From: Okeania sp. KiyG1
GTDB lineage: Bacteria; Cyanobacteriota; Cyanobacteriia; Cyanobacteriales; Microcoleaceae
Assembly (NCBI RefSeq): GCF_014132355.1
Contig: NZ_BLZO01000091.1
Span: 186,001 to 250,000, forward strand
Reading direction: 5' to 3'
DNA length: 64,000 nt
Part shown: positions 27,697-38,216 of the stretch, one piece after another
Layout of the letters: every line of letters starts with the position of its first letter
Numbering within the stretch: position 1 is the first letter of the stretch
Program-made: the position numbers and the translations under genes
Notes under the pieces: generated by a model
What the model was told of the DNA's origin: nothing
What the model saw: the letters and a program-made list of their open reading frames with translations, nothing else
Databases searched by the model: none

Positions 27697-28389
27697 ATGA
27701 AAATTGGAACTACATTCAGTAAATTATTAACAGTTACTGGAGGATTAATTGTTGCAGTAGGAGCTAGTGGAAATGCTCATGCAGCAACACTAGGTGTTGA
27801 ACTGGTGCAAAATGGCAATGCGGAAACAGGAGATACTACTGGATGGTTAAGCACAGGTATAAATACTGTTCCCACTTCGGCACCGTTTTTGTTACCTTCT
27901 CCAGTAGATATTGGTTTATTTTCTTTTACAGGTGGCACAGGTCCTGCTGATTCTCAAGCGTTGCTACAGTCAATAGATGTTAGCTCTCTAGCTCTGCAAA
28001 TTGATGAGGGTGATATTGTCTCTTCGTTTAGCGTTTTATTACAATCTCGTAGAACTGATATTGCAAAAGCAACCTTATCATTTTTGGATGAAAGTAACAA
28101 TGTACTTGAATCAGAAATTTTTATTGATAATACTGTTGCGAGTATCTTTGACTGGAATCAATTTGTTGATGAAAGAATAGTACCTGTACAAACCCGTTCT
28201 ATAGAAATTATTCTTGATTCAAGTCGTAGTAATGCAGGCATATCTTCTGATAGTTTTTTTGACGAAGTTTCTCTAACCCTTAATTCGTCGGACAATCAAT
28301 CTGTGCCAGAACCTACATCTGTACTAAGTTTAATTGGTTTGGGTGTTCTAGGTTTAGGTTCACGTTTACTAAAGCGAACATCACGGTAG
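27697..28389 (+). CDS. PEP-CTERM sorting-domain exported protein
   Basis: 230 residues from ATG 27697, with AAGGAG nine bases upstream; an ATG seven codons earlier overlaps that site. The signal peptide runs to AHAAT (about 1-29). The mature domain begins GVELVQNGNAETGDTTGW, typical of galactose-binding-like (DUF642/CBM-type) beta-sandwiches found on PEP-CTERM proteins. The C terminus has the sorting signal: VPEPTS, a hydrophobic helix (VLSLIGLGVLGLGSRL) and a basic tail KRTSR. It should be exported and processed by exosortase, probably as part of surface or extracellular matrix. No exosortase gene is in the window. Confidence 0.85.
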   Translation: MKIGTTFSKLLTVTGGLIVAVGASGNAHAATLGVELVQNGNAETGDTTGWLSTGINTVPTSAPFLLPSPVDIGLFSFTGGTGPADSQALLQSIDVSSLALQIDEGDIVSSFSVLLQSRRTDIAKATLSFLDESNNVLESEIFIDNTVASIFDWNQFVDERIVPVQTRSIEIILDSSRSNAGISSDSFFDEVSLTLNSSDNQSVPEPTSVLSLIGLGVLGLGSRLLKRTSR

Positions 28390-28569
28390 TAAATCTGTGC
28401 TGTACCTGTAAGGAAAAGTTTTGGTAATTTCGTTTAGTCAGTTTTTCCACAAGAAAACGTCTGATATACCAATAGTAAAGGTAGGGGTTTAGTCACCGAA
28501 CCCCTACAGAAGATTAGCTATGTTGAAATAATGGTCTTGTGTAGAAGCCACTTGGTGTATTTGTCTGAA

Positions 28570-30690
28570 GTTTCCCAATTTCCCATCCATCACTCCTGAG
28601 TGAAAAAACACCAACATTCTCATTCTATGAAGCTCCTGGAAAAATCGCGCCTCAAAGGATTTTCGGTTCCATCCTCACAATTTTTGTGATATTCTAAAGC
28701 TTAGATGGAGTTGCTCGCCCCTACACATGACTTTTTATTCAACTAAAATTCCCGACTCAGAAACAACCAGATATTCAGGAATTTTTCCCGCAAGCAAGAG
28801 TAACGCAGAAATATTTTCATCTTGTGTAGCTTCCGGTAAATGTTTGTTTTGCCTCGTCAAAATTTTCCATCCATCACTTCTGAGTGAAAAAACACCAACA
28901 TTTTCATTTTATGAAGCTCTGAAAAAATCGCGCTTCAAAAGATTTTCGGCTGCATTCTCACAATTTTTGTGATATTCTAAAGCTTAGATGGAGTTGCTTG
29001 CCCCTGCACATGACTTTTTATTCAACTAAAATTCCCGACTCAGAAACAACCAGGTATTCAGAAATTTTTCCAGCAGGCAACAAGAGTAACACAGAAATAT
29101 TTTCATCTTCTGGAGCTTCCAATATCTTTGTTTTGCCTCGTCAAAATTTCCCATCCATCACCCCTGAGTGGAAAACCACCAATATTTTCATTCTCGAAAG
29201 CTCCTAAAAAAACGCGTCTCAAAGGATTTTCGGTTGCATCCTCACAATTTTTGTGATATTCTAAAGCTTAAATGGAGTTGCTTGCCCCTATACATGACTT
29301 TTTATTCAACTAAAATTCCCGACTCAGAAACAACCAGGTATTCAGAAATTTTTCCAGCAAGCAACAAGAGTAACACAGAAATATTTTCATCTTCTGGAGC
29401 TTCCAATATCTTTGTTTTGCCTCGTCAAAATTTCCCATCCATCACCCCTGAGTGGAAAACCACCAATATTTTTATTCTCGAAAGCTCCTAAAAAAAAACG
29501 CGCCTCAAAGGATTTTCGGTTGCATCCTCACAATTTTTGTGATATTCTAAAGCTTAGATGGAGTTGCTTTCCCCTGAACATGACTTTTTATTCAACTAAA
29601 ATTCCCGACTCAGAAACAACCAGGTATTTAGGAATTTTTCCAACAAGCAGGAGTAACGAAGTCAGAACTCAGAACTCAGAACTCAGAAGTTATTTTTGTA
29701 AAGGGGATTTGAGCAACTCTCCAAAAACCCGATCACCGATCAAGGCGGGGTTGCGCGACCCAATCCTGTTTGATAATACAGAAGTATTTTCATCTTGTAG
29801 AGCTTCAGAGAAATGTTTGTTTTGCCTCGTCAAAATTTCCCATCCATCACTCCTGAGTAGAAAACCACCAACATTTTCATTCTCTGAAGCTCATAAAAAA
29901 ATTGCGCCTCAAAAGATTTTCGGTTGCATCCTCACAATTTTTGTGATATTCTAAAGCTTAAATGAGGTTGTTCGCCTCTACAAATGACTTTTTATTCAAC
30001 TAAAATTCCGACTCAGAAACAACCAAGTATTTAGGAATTTTTCCCGCAAGCAAGGAATCGCAGAAATATTTTCATCTTGTGGAGCTTCAGAGAAATGTTT
30101 GTTTTGCCTCGTCAAAATTTCCCATCCATAACTCCTGAGTGTAAAACCACCAATATTTTCATTCTCGAAAGCTCCTAAAAAAACGCGTCTCAAAGGATTT
30201 TCGGTTGCATCCTCACAATTTTTGTGATATTCTAAAGCTTAGATGGGGTTGTTCGCCCCTAAACATGACTTTTTATTCAACTAAAATTCCCGACTCACAA
30301 ACAACCAGGTATTCAGGAATTTTTCCAGGAGGCAGGAGTAAGGAAGTCAGAAGTCAGAAGTCAGAAGTCATTTTTGTAAAGGGGATTTGAGCAACTCTCC
30401 AAAAATATTTCGCTTTAAAAGGCAGGGTTGCGTGACCCAATCCGGTTTGATAATACAGAAGTACTTTCATCTTGTGGAGCTTCAGAGAAATGTTTGTTTT
30501 GCCTCGTCAAAATTTCCCATCCATAACTCCTGAGTGGAAAACCACCAACATTTTCATTCTCTGAAGCTCCTGAAAAAATCGCGTCTCAAAGGATTTTCGG
30601 CTGCATCCTCACAATTTTTGTGATATTCTAAAGCTTAGATGGGGTTGTTCGCCCCTACGCATGACTTTTTATTCAACTAAAATATGCTAA
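28570..30690. repeat. Tandem array of about 285-bp units (seven-fold, with two long units)
   Basis: Each unit contains ATGACTTTTTATTCAACTAA, CCCGACTCAGAAACAACCAG, GCCTCGTCAAAATTTCCC, and a hairpin CACAA-TTT-TTGTG followed by ATATTCTAAAGCTTAGATGG. Unit starts fall near 28.70, 28.98, 29.27, 29.55, 29.96, 30.24 and 30.63 kb. Two units are about 115 bp longer because of an insert with TCAGAAG repeats and GGGGATTTGAGCAACTCTCC. ORFs of 60-180 codons in the array change frame between units and are not accepted as genes. Confidence 0.9.
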
Positions 30691-30749
30691 AAAGTATAAA
30701 TCTTGGAAGATAAAAAGTTAAATTAGAACCAACTCCAGGCAAATAATTA

Positions 30750-32974
30750 TCAGTAGTTATCTCCAGAAAATTTTCTCTCGTAATCAACAATAAGATTATT
30801 GATTACCCATCCACATTTATCCGTTAATTCATCCCTATCAATAGTCATATTTTCCAGAAGTAAATAAACCGAATTTTTACCAGCGAGTGAAAAATTCAAG
30901 TCAGAAAAATCTCCAGGAAAATAATTATTGGCAGTTGTCTCAAGCAAATTTCCTTGCTCATCTAAAGAAGAAAATGCAACAGACAAACCATCACATTCTT
31001 GATTCAGAAAATTTAGTTGACCAGTAATTTTTACTGATTCAGATACTTGCCCTAAATAGAGAAAATATTTAGAGGTTTGTTTAGTAACATCCGAGGGGTC
31101 TGTCATTAATTTATAACTATTTTCAGAAGTTTGAATAACTGCCGAATAATTATATGTAATATAAGGAGATTGATTTAAACTCATCCAGTCTAACTGTCTA
31201 CCTGGACGTTGAGGAATTTGTTTTTGTACTGCTGATAAAGTTTGTACAGCAGTTGCTATAGAAGTAGGGCGAAATCTTTGATAAAAACTGACAGTAATTC
31301 CACCATCTAAGATAAATTCTTCTGGCAATTTTTGGAAATCTTGAGCAATGGGAAAATTTTGAGTAAAAGCATCATAGACAAATTTAACTAAATCTTGTTG
31401 CCCTGGTTTTAAGACTTGTTCATCAGTTAATAATACTTTCTGAAATGGGTGAGCAATAACTATATATTGTGCTTCTAATAATTCTGGCAATGGGTAAGTA
31501 TCACGGGTGTCGATGTGTGGTTTACTTATTGCTCTTAAATTCGACCAACTTTCAGGATTAATTATCCGATTAGCGTTTCTAATAATATTGGCATTAAATA
31601 GATTTGAAGAAGCAGCTACATATACTAATTCTTTATTTTTGGCTAATTTACTTAGATAATCACTCAAACGTAAAACTTCATCATAGTCGGAACGAATTAA
31701 CGGAGAAAAATTAGTGGCAAATAATGGTCGTAGAGGATTATTAAATTTGCCAATTGTAGTTAAACCAAGGACAAAATTTCCAAGTAACAATATTCCCGTG
31801 AGAGTTAAAATGATTAATCTAGTTTTGTCTCGGAAAGTATTAATGGTCGTCCAGATAAATGAAGCTAATCCTAAAACTATTATTGGCGTGAAATGTAGAG
31901 AGTAATGAATATTGCCATAACGGAGTAAAATCAACCATTCACCTAGAGAAAAATTCCGAATAATAAGAGAAAAATAGTAGTAGATGGAATTAAAGATTTT
32001 GTCAGAACACCAACAGAAAATCCTGTGGCAACTAATAGTAAAGTTATTAATCCATAAAAACAGGCATAACGCCAGAAGATGTCAGGTATTGATAAACTCC
32101 AAGCAGCATAGAGAGTTCGATAATTTTCTGTCAAAGAACTTTGGATAAAACCCCAAGCAAAAATTGATATAGTCAGGAAACTACTGAGAGAAATCAGACT
32201 AATTTTTATGGCACTTTCTAAAAGTCTTTTCCAGGAATTATTGACAGAATTGAAAGTAGTCAAAAAGTTAATTATAGTTTGGCAACTAACAGCAGCAAGA
32301 AAAGCTATTGCGCTATAAGCAAAATGTCTCCTTAAAACAATAGATATTCCTAAACATAATCCAATCAAAGGAATTTGCCACCAAGCAGTCAATCTAATAT
32401 TTTGTAAGTAAATTAAAGTTGCCAATAAAATAAATAGAGTCGCTCCAATATCAGGATATCCTCTCAAACTAGGACTCCAGGTCATAGGTATTAGTAGAGC
32501 GATCGCTACTGTTGACCAAAATACCCACCGAGAAGGAACTGGAATTAATTTTGTTGCGATAGAACCGAGCAGCAAACTAAATGGTAATAAATAGACCAGA
32601 TTAATACTCAGAATATAAACAATTCTTTGATTACCAAACAGATAAAGAAATGGGATTAATGGCAGGACGACCAAATAATTTTTCTGTTGAGATAAAGAAC
32701 CGAAAATATCATCAATAGCTCTTTGAGGTGATGATCGAAATAAATTTGTTAAATTATTTGCTGCGTTCTGATATCCCACAAAGTCCCACCAATAAATTGT
32801 ATGTTCATTGGATATATATATAGATGTTATGACCGTAATTATCAAAACTACAATGAAGAAAATAATGCTATTAATCTGAAAGCTAGACTGTGAATTAAGT
32901 TTAGTATTTAATGATTTTAAAAAAGAGTTATTTTTCATATTTATCCCGAAATTAGATAGCTGTGTTCTTGCCAT
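30750..32974 (-). CDS. Large multi-pass membrane protein, frameshifted in an A-run
   Basis: Two abutting reading frames (31943-32974 and 30750-31934) are halves of one protein of about 740 residues. Shifting at one of the A5 runs at 31949-31953 or 31970-31974 joins them through RNFSLGEWLILLRYGN. The N-terminal two thirds hold about ten hydrophobic helices with an early EHTIYWWDFVGYQNAA extracytoplasmic loop, as in GT-C-type (ArnT/GT39-like) membrane glycosyltransferases. The C-terminal 300 residues are soluble, probably periplasmic. The general class is inferred from topology; no specific family is recognised. Tandem arrays lie on both sides. Confidence 0.6.
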
Positions 32975-33011
32975 ATAATTCTATTTAGCTAATATCAAAC
33001 TTTTCTTAATT

Positions 33012-33154
33012 TTACCGAATAATTAAGGTTAAAATTCTCTCCTTTAAAAGAGAAACAATGAATTAATTTTCCTTTTATTCAATCCTATCCGTTTTAGGTA
33101 GAGGTAATTATCAATTATCAATTATCAATTATCAATTATCAATTATCAATTATT
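33012..33154. repeat. Miniature TTACC...GAGGTAA element plus decamer repeat
   Basis: 33012-33107 runs from TTACCGAATAATTAAGG with hairpin TCTCC-TTTAAAA-GAGA to TAGAGGTAA. It is followed by five AATTATC(AATTATC) units at 33107-33154. Confidence 0.55.
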
Positions 33155-33289
33155 GAAGCTCTTATTCTATCCTTGAAAATACTATTTATAGTAATTCCCA
33201 AGAAGCGTGAGGTACAAAATTCCTTTGTTGTGCGGGGGTAGGGAGTAGAGAATAGGGAATATAAAAGAAGAAAAACAACTGTACCTCCA

Positions 33290-35030
33290 ATTGATTCAAA
33301 ATTTTCCCACAGAAAAAATTTCTTATTTTTTTTGCCATTTTCCCAAGATAGTCACAATTAATTGATGGATAATTTTCCCTGATGAGGGAGAAATTTTTTC
33401 CCCTCCTCAGTAGTGGAGTTTTTTGGCAAAATTTCACAGAACTTTCCCACAGAAAAAATCTCTTATCCTCTGTGTCACTTTCTCAAAATAGTGAGAATTA
33501 ATTGATTCAGAATTTTCCCTGATGAGGGAGAAATTTTTTCCCCTCCTCAGTAGTGGAGTTTTTTGGCAAAATTTCACAGAATTTCCCCACAAAAAATCTC
33601 TTATCCTGTGTGTCACTTTCTCAAAATAGTGAGAATTAATTGATGGATAATTTTCCCTAATGAAGGAGAAATTTGTCTGTTCTTCAGTAGTAGAGTTTTT
33701 TGGCAAAATTTCACAGAACTTTCCCACAGAAAAAATCTCTTATCCTCTGTGTCACTTTCTCAAAATAGTGAGAATTAATTGATTCAGAATTTTCCCTGAT
33801 GAGGGAGAAATTTTTTCCCCTCCTCAGTAGTGGAGTTTTTTGGCAAAATTTCACAGAATTTCCCCACAAAAAATCTCTGACCCTGTGTATCACTTTCTCA
33901 AAATAGTGAGAATTAATTGATGGATAATTTTCCCTAATGAAGGATAAATTTGTCTGTTCTTCAGTAGTAGAGGTTTTTGGCAAAATTCACAGAACTTTCC
34001 CACAGAAAAATCTCTTATCCTCTGTGTCACTTTCTCAAAATAGTGAGAATTAATTGATGGATAATTTTCCCTAATGAAGGATAAATTTGTCTGTTCTTCA
34101 GTAGTAGAGGTTTTTGGCAAAAATTCACAGAACTTTCCCACAGAAAAAATCTCTTATCCTCTGTGTCACTTTCTCAAAATAGTGAGAATTAATTGATGGA
34201 TAACTTTCCCTAATGAAGGATAAATTTGTCTGTTCTTCAGTAGTAGAGGTTTTTGGCAAAAATTCACAGAACTTTCCCACAGAAAAAATCTCTTATCCTC
34301 TGTGTCACTTTCTCAAAATAGTGAGAATTAATTGATGGATAACTTTCCCTAATGAAGGATAAATTTGTCTGTTCTTCAGTAGTAGAGGTTTTTGGCAAAA
34401 TTCACAGAACTTTCCCACAGAAAAATCTCTTATCCTCTGTGTCACTTTCTCAAAATAGTGAGAATTAATTGATGGATAACTTTCCCTAATGAAGGATAAA
34501 TTTGTCTGTTCTTCAGTAGTAGAGGTTTTTGGCAAAATTCACAGAACTTTCCCACAGAAAAATCTCTTATCCTCTGTGTCACTTTCTCAAAATAGTGAGA
34601 ATTAATTGATGGATAACTTTCCCTAATGAAGGATAAATTTGTCTGTTCTTCAGTAGTAGAGGTTTTTGGCAAAATTTCACAGAATTTCCCCACAGAAAAA
34701 ATCTCTTATCCTCTGTGTCACTTTCTCAAAATAGTGAGAATTAATTGATGGATAACTTTCCCTAATGAAGGATAAATTTGTCTGTTCTTCAGTAGTGGAG
34801 TTTTTTGGCAAAATTTCACAGAATTTCCCCACAGAAAAAATCTCTTATCCTCTGTGTCACTTTCTCAAAATAGTGAGAATTAATTGATGGATAACTTTCC
34901 CTAATGAAGGATAAATTTGTCTGTTCTTCAGTAGTGGAGGTTTTTGGCAAAAATTCACAGAACTTTCCCACAGAAAAAATCTCTTATCCTATTTATCACT
35001 TGACAAAAATAGTCACAATTAATTGACTAA
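33290..35030. repeat. Tandem array: about 13 units of 136-140 bp
   Basis: Units carry CACAGAACTTTCCCACAG, AAATCTCTTATCCTCTGTG, TCACTTTCTCAAAATAGTG, AGAATTAATTGATGGATAA, and TCTTCAGTAGTAGAGG before TTTTTGGCAAAA. Junctions lie near 33435, 33575, 33712, 33852, 33988, 34126, 34265, 34403, 34540, 34678, 34817 and 34956. Most of the length variation comes from A-run or T-run changes. Minus-strand ORFs (KTSTTEEQTNLSFIREN-type) span two units at most and shift frame, so coding is not supported. Confidence 0.9.
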
Positions 35031-35035
35031 TAGTT

Positions 35036-35130
35036 TTTTCTTCTTCCTTCTTCCCTCTTCCTTCTTCCTTCTTACTTCTTCCCTCTTCCTTCTTCCTTCT
35101 TACTTCTTCCCTCTTCCTTCTTCCTTCTTA
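35036..35130. repeat. CTTCTTCC pyrimidine tract
   Basis: A run of TTCTTCC/CTCTTCC units, including two identical 40-bp blocks. It is equivalent to the tracts at 14.63 and, inverted, 15.7 kb. Confidence 0.8.
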
Positions 35131-35201
35131 TGCTAAAGTGAGAAAAAATTCAGCCCTAAGAACAAAAACTACAACAAAAATCCGCAATTGGAAATATTGA
35201 T

Positions 35202-36296
35202 ATGAAAGCATTAATTCTCTCTGGTGGAAAAGGTACAAGGTTACGTCCTCTTACTTATACAGGAGCAAAGCAATTAGTACCAGTTGCGAATAAACCTATT
35301 TTGTGGTATGGAATTGAGGGTATTATCGCAGCAGGTATTACCGACATTGGCATTGTTATTAGTCCAGAAACTGGAAAAGAAGTACAAGAATTAACAGGAA
35401 ACGGTGAAAAATTCGGGGCTAATATTACCTATATCCTGCAAGAGCAACCTGCTGGTTTAGCTCATGCTGTAAAAATTGCCCAACCATTTTTGGCAGATTC
35501 TCCTTTCATAATGTATTTAGGAGATAATATTATTGAAAGTCAACTAGAACAATTTTTAGATACTTTCAAAAAAGAACAATTAGATGCTTTAATTCTGCTG
35601 CGAAAAGTGCCTAACCCCACAGCGTTTGGTGTTGCAAAAGTAGATGAAAAGGGAAAAGTTTTAGGGTTAGTAGAAAAACCAAAAGTTCCCCCATCTGATT
35701 TGGCACTGGTGGGAATATATTTCTTCTCAAATAAAATACATAATGCCATTGCTAATATTAAACCTTCAGCTAGAGGAGAATTAGAAATTACTGATGCTAT
35801 TCAATATTTAATTGACCAACAAACATCCGGTGCAGATAAAGAAATTTCTGTTGAAGCGCGTACCTTAGAAGGTTGGTGGTTAGATACAGGTAAAAAAGAT
35901 GATTTACTTAGTGCTAATCAAATTATTTTAGATACTCGTTTAACTAATTCAATAAATGGGGAAATAGATTCTCAAAGTCAAATTATTGGACGGGTAAAAA
36001 TTGGTGAAAATACTAAACTAATTAATTGTAGTATTCGTGGTCCGGTGATTATTGGAGAGAATTGTCACCTAGAAAATTGTTTTATCGGTCCTTATAGTAG
36101 TATTGCCGATAATGTGACTTTAATTGATGTTGATCTTGAGCATAGTGTGATATTACAAGGAGCAAAAATTATTGAAATTCATCAACGTATTGTTGATAGT
36201 TTACTCGGTCGTCGTGCCCAACTAATTAATGCTCCACAACGTCCTAAAGCATTACGGTTTATGATTGGAGATGATAGTCAAATAGAACTAACATAA
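35202..36296 (+). CDS. rmlA: Glucose-1-phosphate thymidylyltransferase, long form
   Basis: 364 residues. The N-terminal nucleotidyltransferase domain has the signature LSGGKGTRLRPLT (7-18) and PVANKPI, then YILQEQPAGLAHAV, YLGDNII and VEKPKVPPSDLALVGIYFF. The C-terminal 110 residues (from about 250) hold hexapeptide-like repeats (VKIGENTKLINCSIRGP, VIIGENCHLENCFIGP) forming a left-handed beta helix, as in the long RmlA subfamily. It makes dTDP-glucose from glucose-1-phosphate and dTTP, the first step to dTDP-rhamnose and other deoxysugars for surface glycans. No rmlBCD genes are nearby. Uridylyl specificity cannot be excluded. Confidence 0.87.
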   Translation: MKALILSGGKGTRLRPLTYTGAKQLVPVANKPILWYGIEGIIAAGITDIGIVISPETGKEVQELTGNGEKFGANITYILQEQPAGLAHAVKIAQPFLADSPFIMYLGDNIIESQLEQFLDTFKKEQLDALILLRKVPNPTAFGVAKVDEKGKVLGLVEKPKVPPSDLALVGIYFFSNKIHNAIANIKPSARGELEITDAIQYLIDQQTSGADKEISVEARTLEGWWLDTGKKDDLLSANQIILDTRLTNSINGEIDSQSQIIGRVKIGENTKLINCSIRGPVIIGENCHLENCFIGPYSSIADNVTLIDVDLEHSVILQGAKIIEIHQRIVDSLLGRRAQLINAPQRPKALRFMIGDDSQIELT

Positions 36297-36326
36297 TCAG
36301 ACTTTATAGCATAGAGTTAATTTTGG

Positions 36327-36360
36327 CATAAGCTTATGGTATTGAGCCATAAGCTTATGG
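36327..36360. terminator. Paired palindromes between convergent genes
   Basis: CATAAGCTTATG and CCATAAGCTTATGG are separated by 8 bases and can pair with each other as well as with themselves. They lie between the end of rmlA and the convergent broken gene, where a two-way terminator would be expected. No clear T-run follows. Confidence 0.4.
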
Positions 36361-36425
36361 GAGTCATTGAGAACTCGGAGAATTAGAAATTATACCGAGA
36401 GCTTTCTGCCATGTTCACAACTTGA

Positions 36426-38107
36426 CTATTGACATAATTGAACTTTTACTGCATCAATGAGGAAACCAAAACCATCCTCTTTCTCATTAAGGTTATCAAA
36501 ACTCAAAGTAGCGCTAGTTGTAGTAGCTTCAAGTTTGTCGTCGGTATAAGTCTGCCATACAGCATCTTTCTCTGTTTTCTCCAGATTGAGAACATTCTTA
36601 TTTCCCCAACGAACGTTTAGTATATTTTGTATGGAAGAATTAGCTTTGAATCCAAAGGAGAGTTTGTATTTCTTGCCGATCTTTGAAAGTTTGGTTTGCT
36701 GCGCCAACAGGAGGAATACCACTCAATTCTCCTGTATTGGAATCTACAGTTAACCAACTAAGGGAAGAAACTGAACCAAAACTATAGCTAAGTGTGTCAT
36801 TATCACGATCGCTGAAATACCCATCTAGTTTCAGATCGTATTTGACACCCTCTGTAGCTGATTCACTAATAGATGTCTGATTAGCTTTAGGAGGTTGATT
36901 AACTGACTTAACTGTTTGGATGAATCTCATTTCACCGAGAAGATAACCATCAAACTCGCCATCAATCATACTTACTTGCAAACCAGCAACCTTACTACTG
37001 TCATCATCCGTAGCAAAACCAAAAAATTCATCTCCCCGTCGATGATTACTAATATCAAATCCGTTTAATTCGGCACGTAAAAAATGTTCCATCTTCAACG
37101 ATTACCAAATATTTCTCCCCTCCAGGGAGGGGTTAGGGGTGGGTCCCCATCCCCCATCCTCCCATATTCCCCTCCAGGGAGGGGTTAGGGGTGGGTCCCC
37201 CATCCCCACATTCCCCTCCAGGGAGGGGTTAGGGGTGGGTCCCCCATCCCCCCATCTCCCCATCTAATTACACCGATGCTACCGGATTTGATATAACTTG
37301 ACCTAAAAGCTGACCTTGGCGATCGTACACTTTAATTAATGTATGACCTATACTATCAAAGCCCAAAACTCTGACACCAACACTAGCTACATCTTTATCA
37401 AAAAGGGCGCTGTAAGCAGCGTGATCTTCAGTATCCAAAACATAGCCACCTGAAGCAGTGCTTTCTTCTTTTGTACGACTAGAGCGTACAACAGCTGTGG
37501 AAGCTAAAGATAGAGGAGAAGAAGAGTCATTAACTATACAACCAAGTTCACTAGAAAACCCACAATCTTTGCTAGTTTCGTCAGAATAACCTTGCCCTTC
37601 AAAGAAAGCTCTAAAGCTTATGGTTGGAGCTTGAGACCCTGCACCATAGTCCTTGGGTTCATACTTTACTGTCCAGAGATCAGAGGTATGTTCTTTGAAA
37701 GTAATATAACCTGTAGAATTCTTGAAAGCATCTGTATATACTAGATGTACACCATTCAACTTGGCATCAGAATAAGTGACAGTTTTTGGCTTAACATTAG
37801 CTTGGTAAGCTTTTTGAATAAAACTTAAGTCACCAATTTTGAAGCCTCTCACTTCTGGATTAACTAAGCTCAACTGTATGCCAGCAATTTTGTCAGTATT
37901 GTCATCAGTGCCAAAACTAATGAACTCATTACCTGTTTCTTGATTGCTAACTTGTTTGAGTAGAGTACCCTGGCGATCGAAAAACTTAACTGCTACACTA
38001 CCCACATTATCCAACCTCAATACGGATACTCCAATAGCTGCCACATCTTTATCAAACAAAATACTATAGGCAGCATTATCCTGAGTTATCAAAGCACGGT
38101 TCATTGG
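36426..38107 (-). pseudogene. Broken secreted DUF642-type protein (paralogue of 41200-42396)
   Basis: On the minus strand, parts of one gene can be joined: NRALITQDNAAYSILFDKDVA..., a second repeat ending GQLLGQV, then after a 243-bp insert SNHRRGDEFFGFATDDDSS, an Ig-like segment (DLKLDGYFSDRDNDTLSYSF) and a DUF642 C terminus (SFGFKANSSIQNILNVRWGN ... LIDAVKVQLCQ). Breaks: the 5' end with signal peptide is missing where the TnpB element (38.1-39.3 kb) lies, the MITE insert at 37052-37294, and a deletion/frameshift near 36.65-36.72 kb. It once had two copies of the DNAAYSxLFDKD domain; the intact relative has one. Confidence 0.75.
37052..37294. mobile_element. MITE inserted in the DUF642-type gene (ATATCAAATCCG termini)
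   Basis: The exact terminal inverse pair ATATCAAATCCG and CGGATTTGATAT encloses three tandem GC-rich palindromic units (37110-37250). Removing it rejoins codons for GQLLGQV and SNHRRGDEFFGF in one frame, matching the paralogue's LLGEVTNSKTGNEYLGF. TAA flanks both sides of a TATCAAATCCG terminus, a candidate 3-bp duplication. Confidence 0.8.
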
Positions 38108-38216
38108 AGCTAGCTTCCTGCGCGTGCTGACGCAATGCTGCGCAAACATTGAAGAACACTGACCTCAGTCTGCAACTTATCTTCGAGAGCAGGCTTGAAA
38201 TCGGTGGGAACTCCAC

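Noticed and set aside
29996-30193. Minus-strand ORF in the 285-bp array
   Set aside because: Not conserved in the other units and without a start signal.
28727-30390. ORFs of 60-180 codons in the 285-bp array (MTFYSTKIPDSETTRYS-type)
   Set aside because: The frame changes between units, there is no ribosome binding site, and lengths depend on where indels fall; they follow the DNA repeat rather than protein selection.
36438-36620. Plus-strand ORF near the rmlA end
   Set aside because: It is the antisense of the broken DUF642-type gene, which has clear homology to an intact paralogue.
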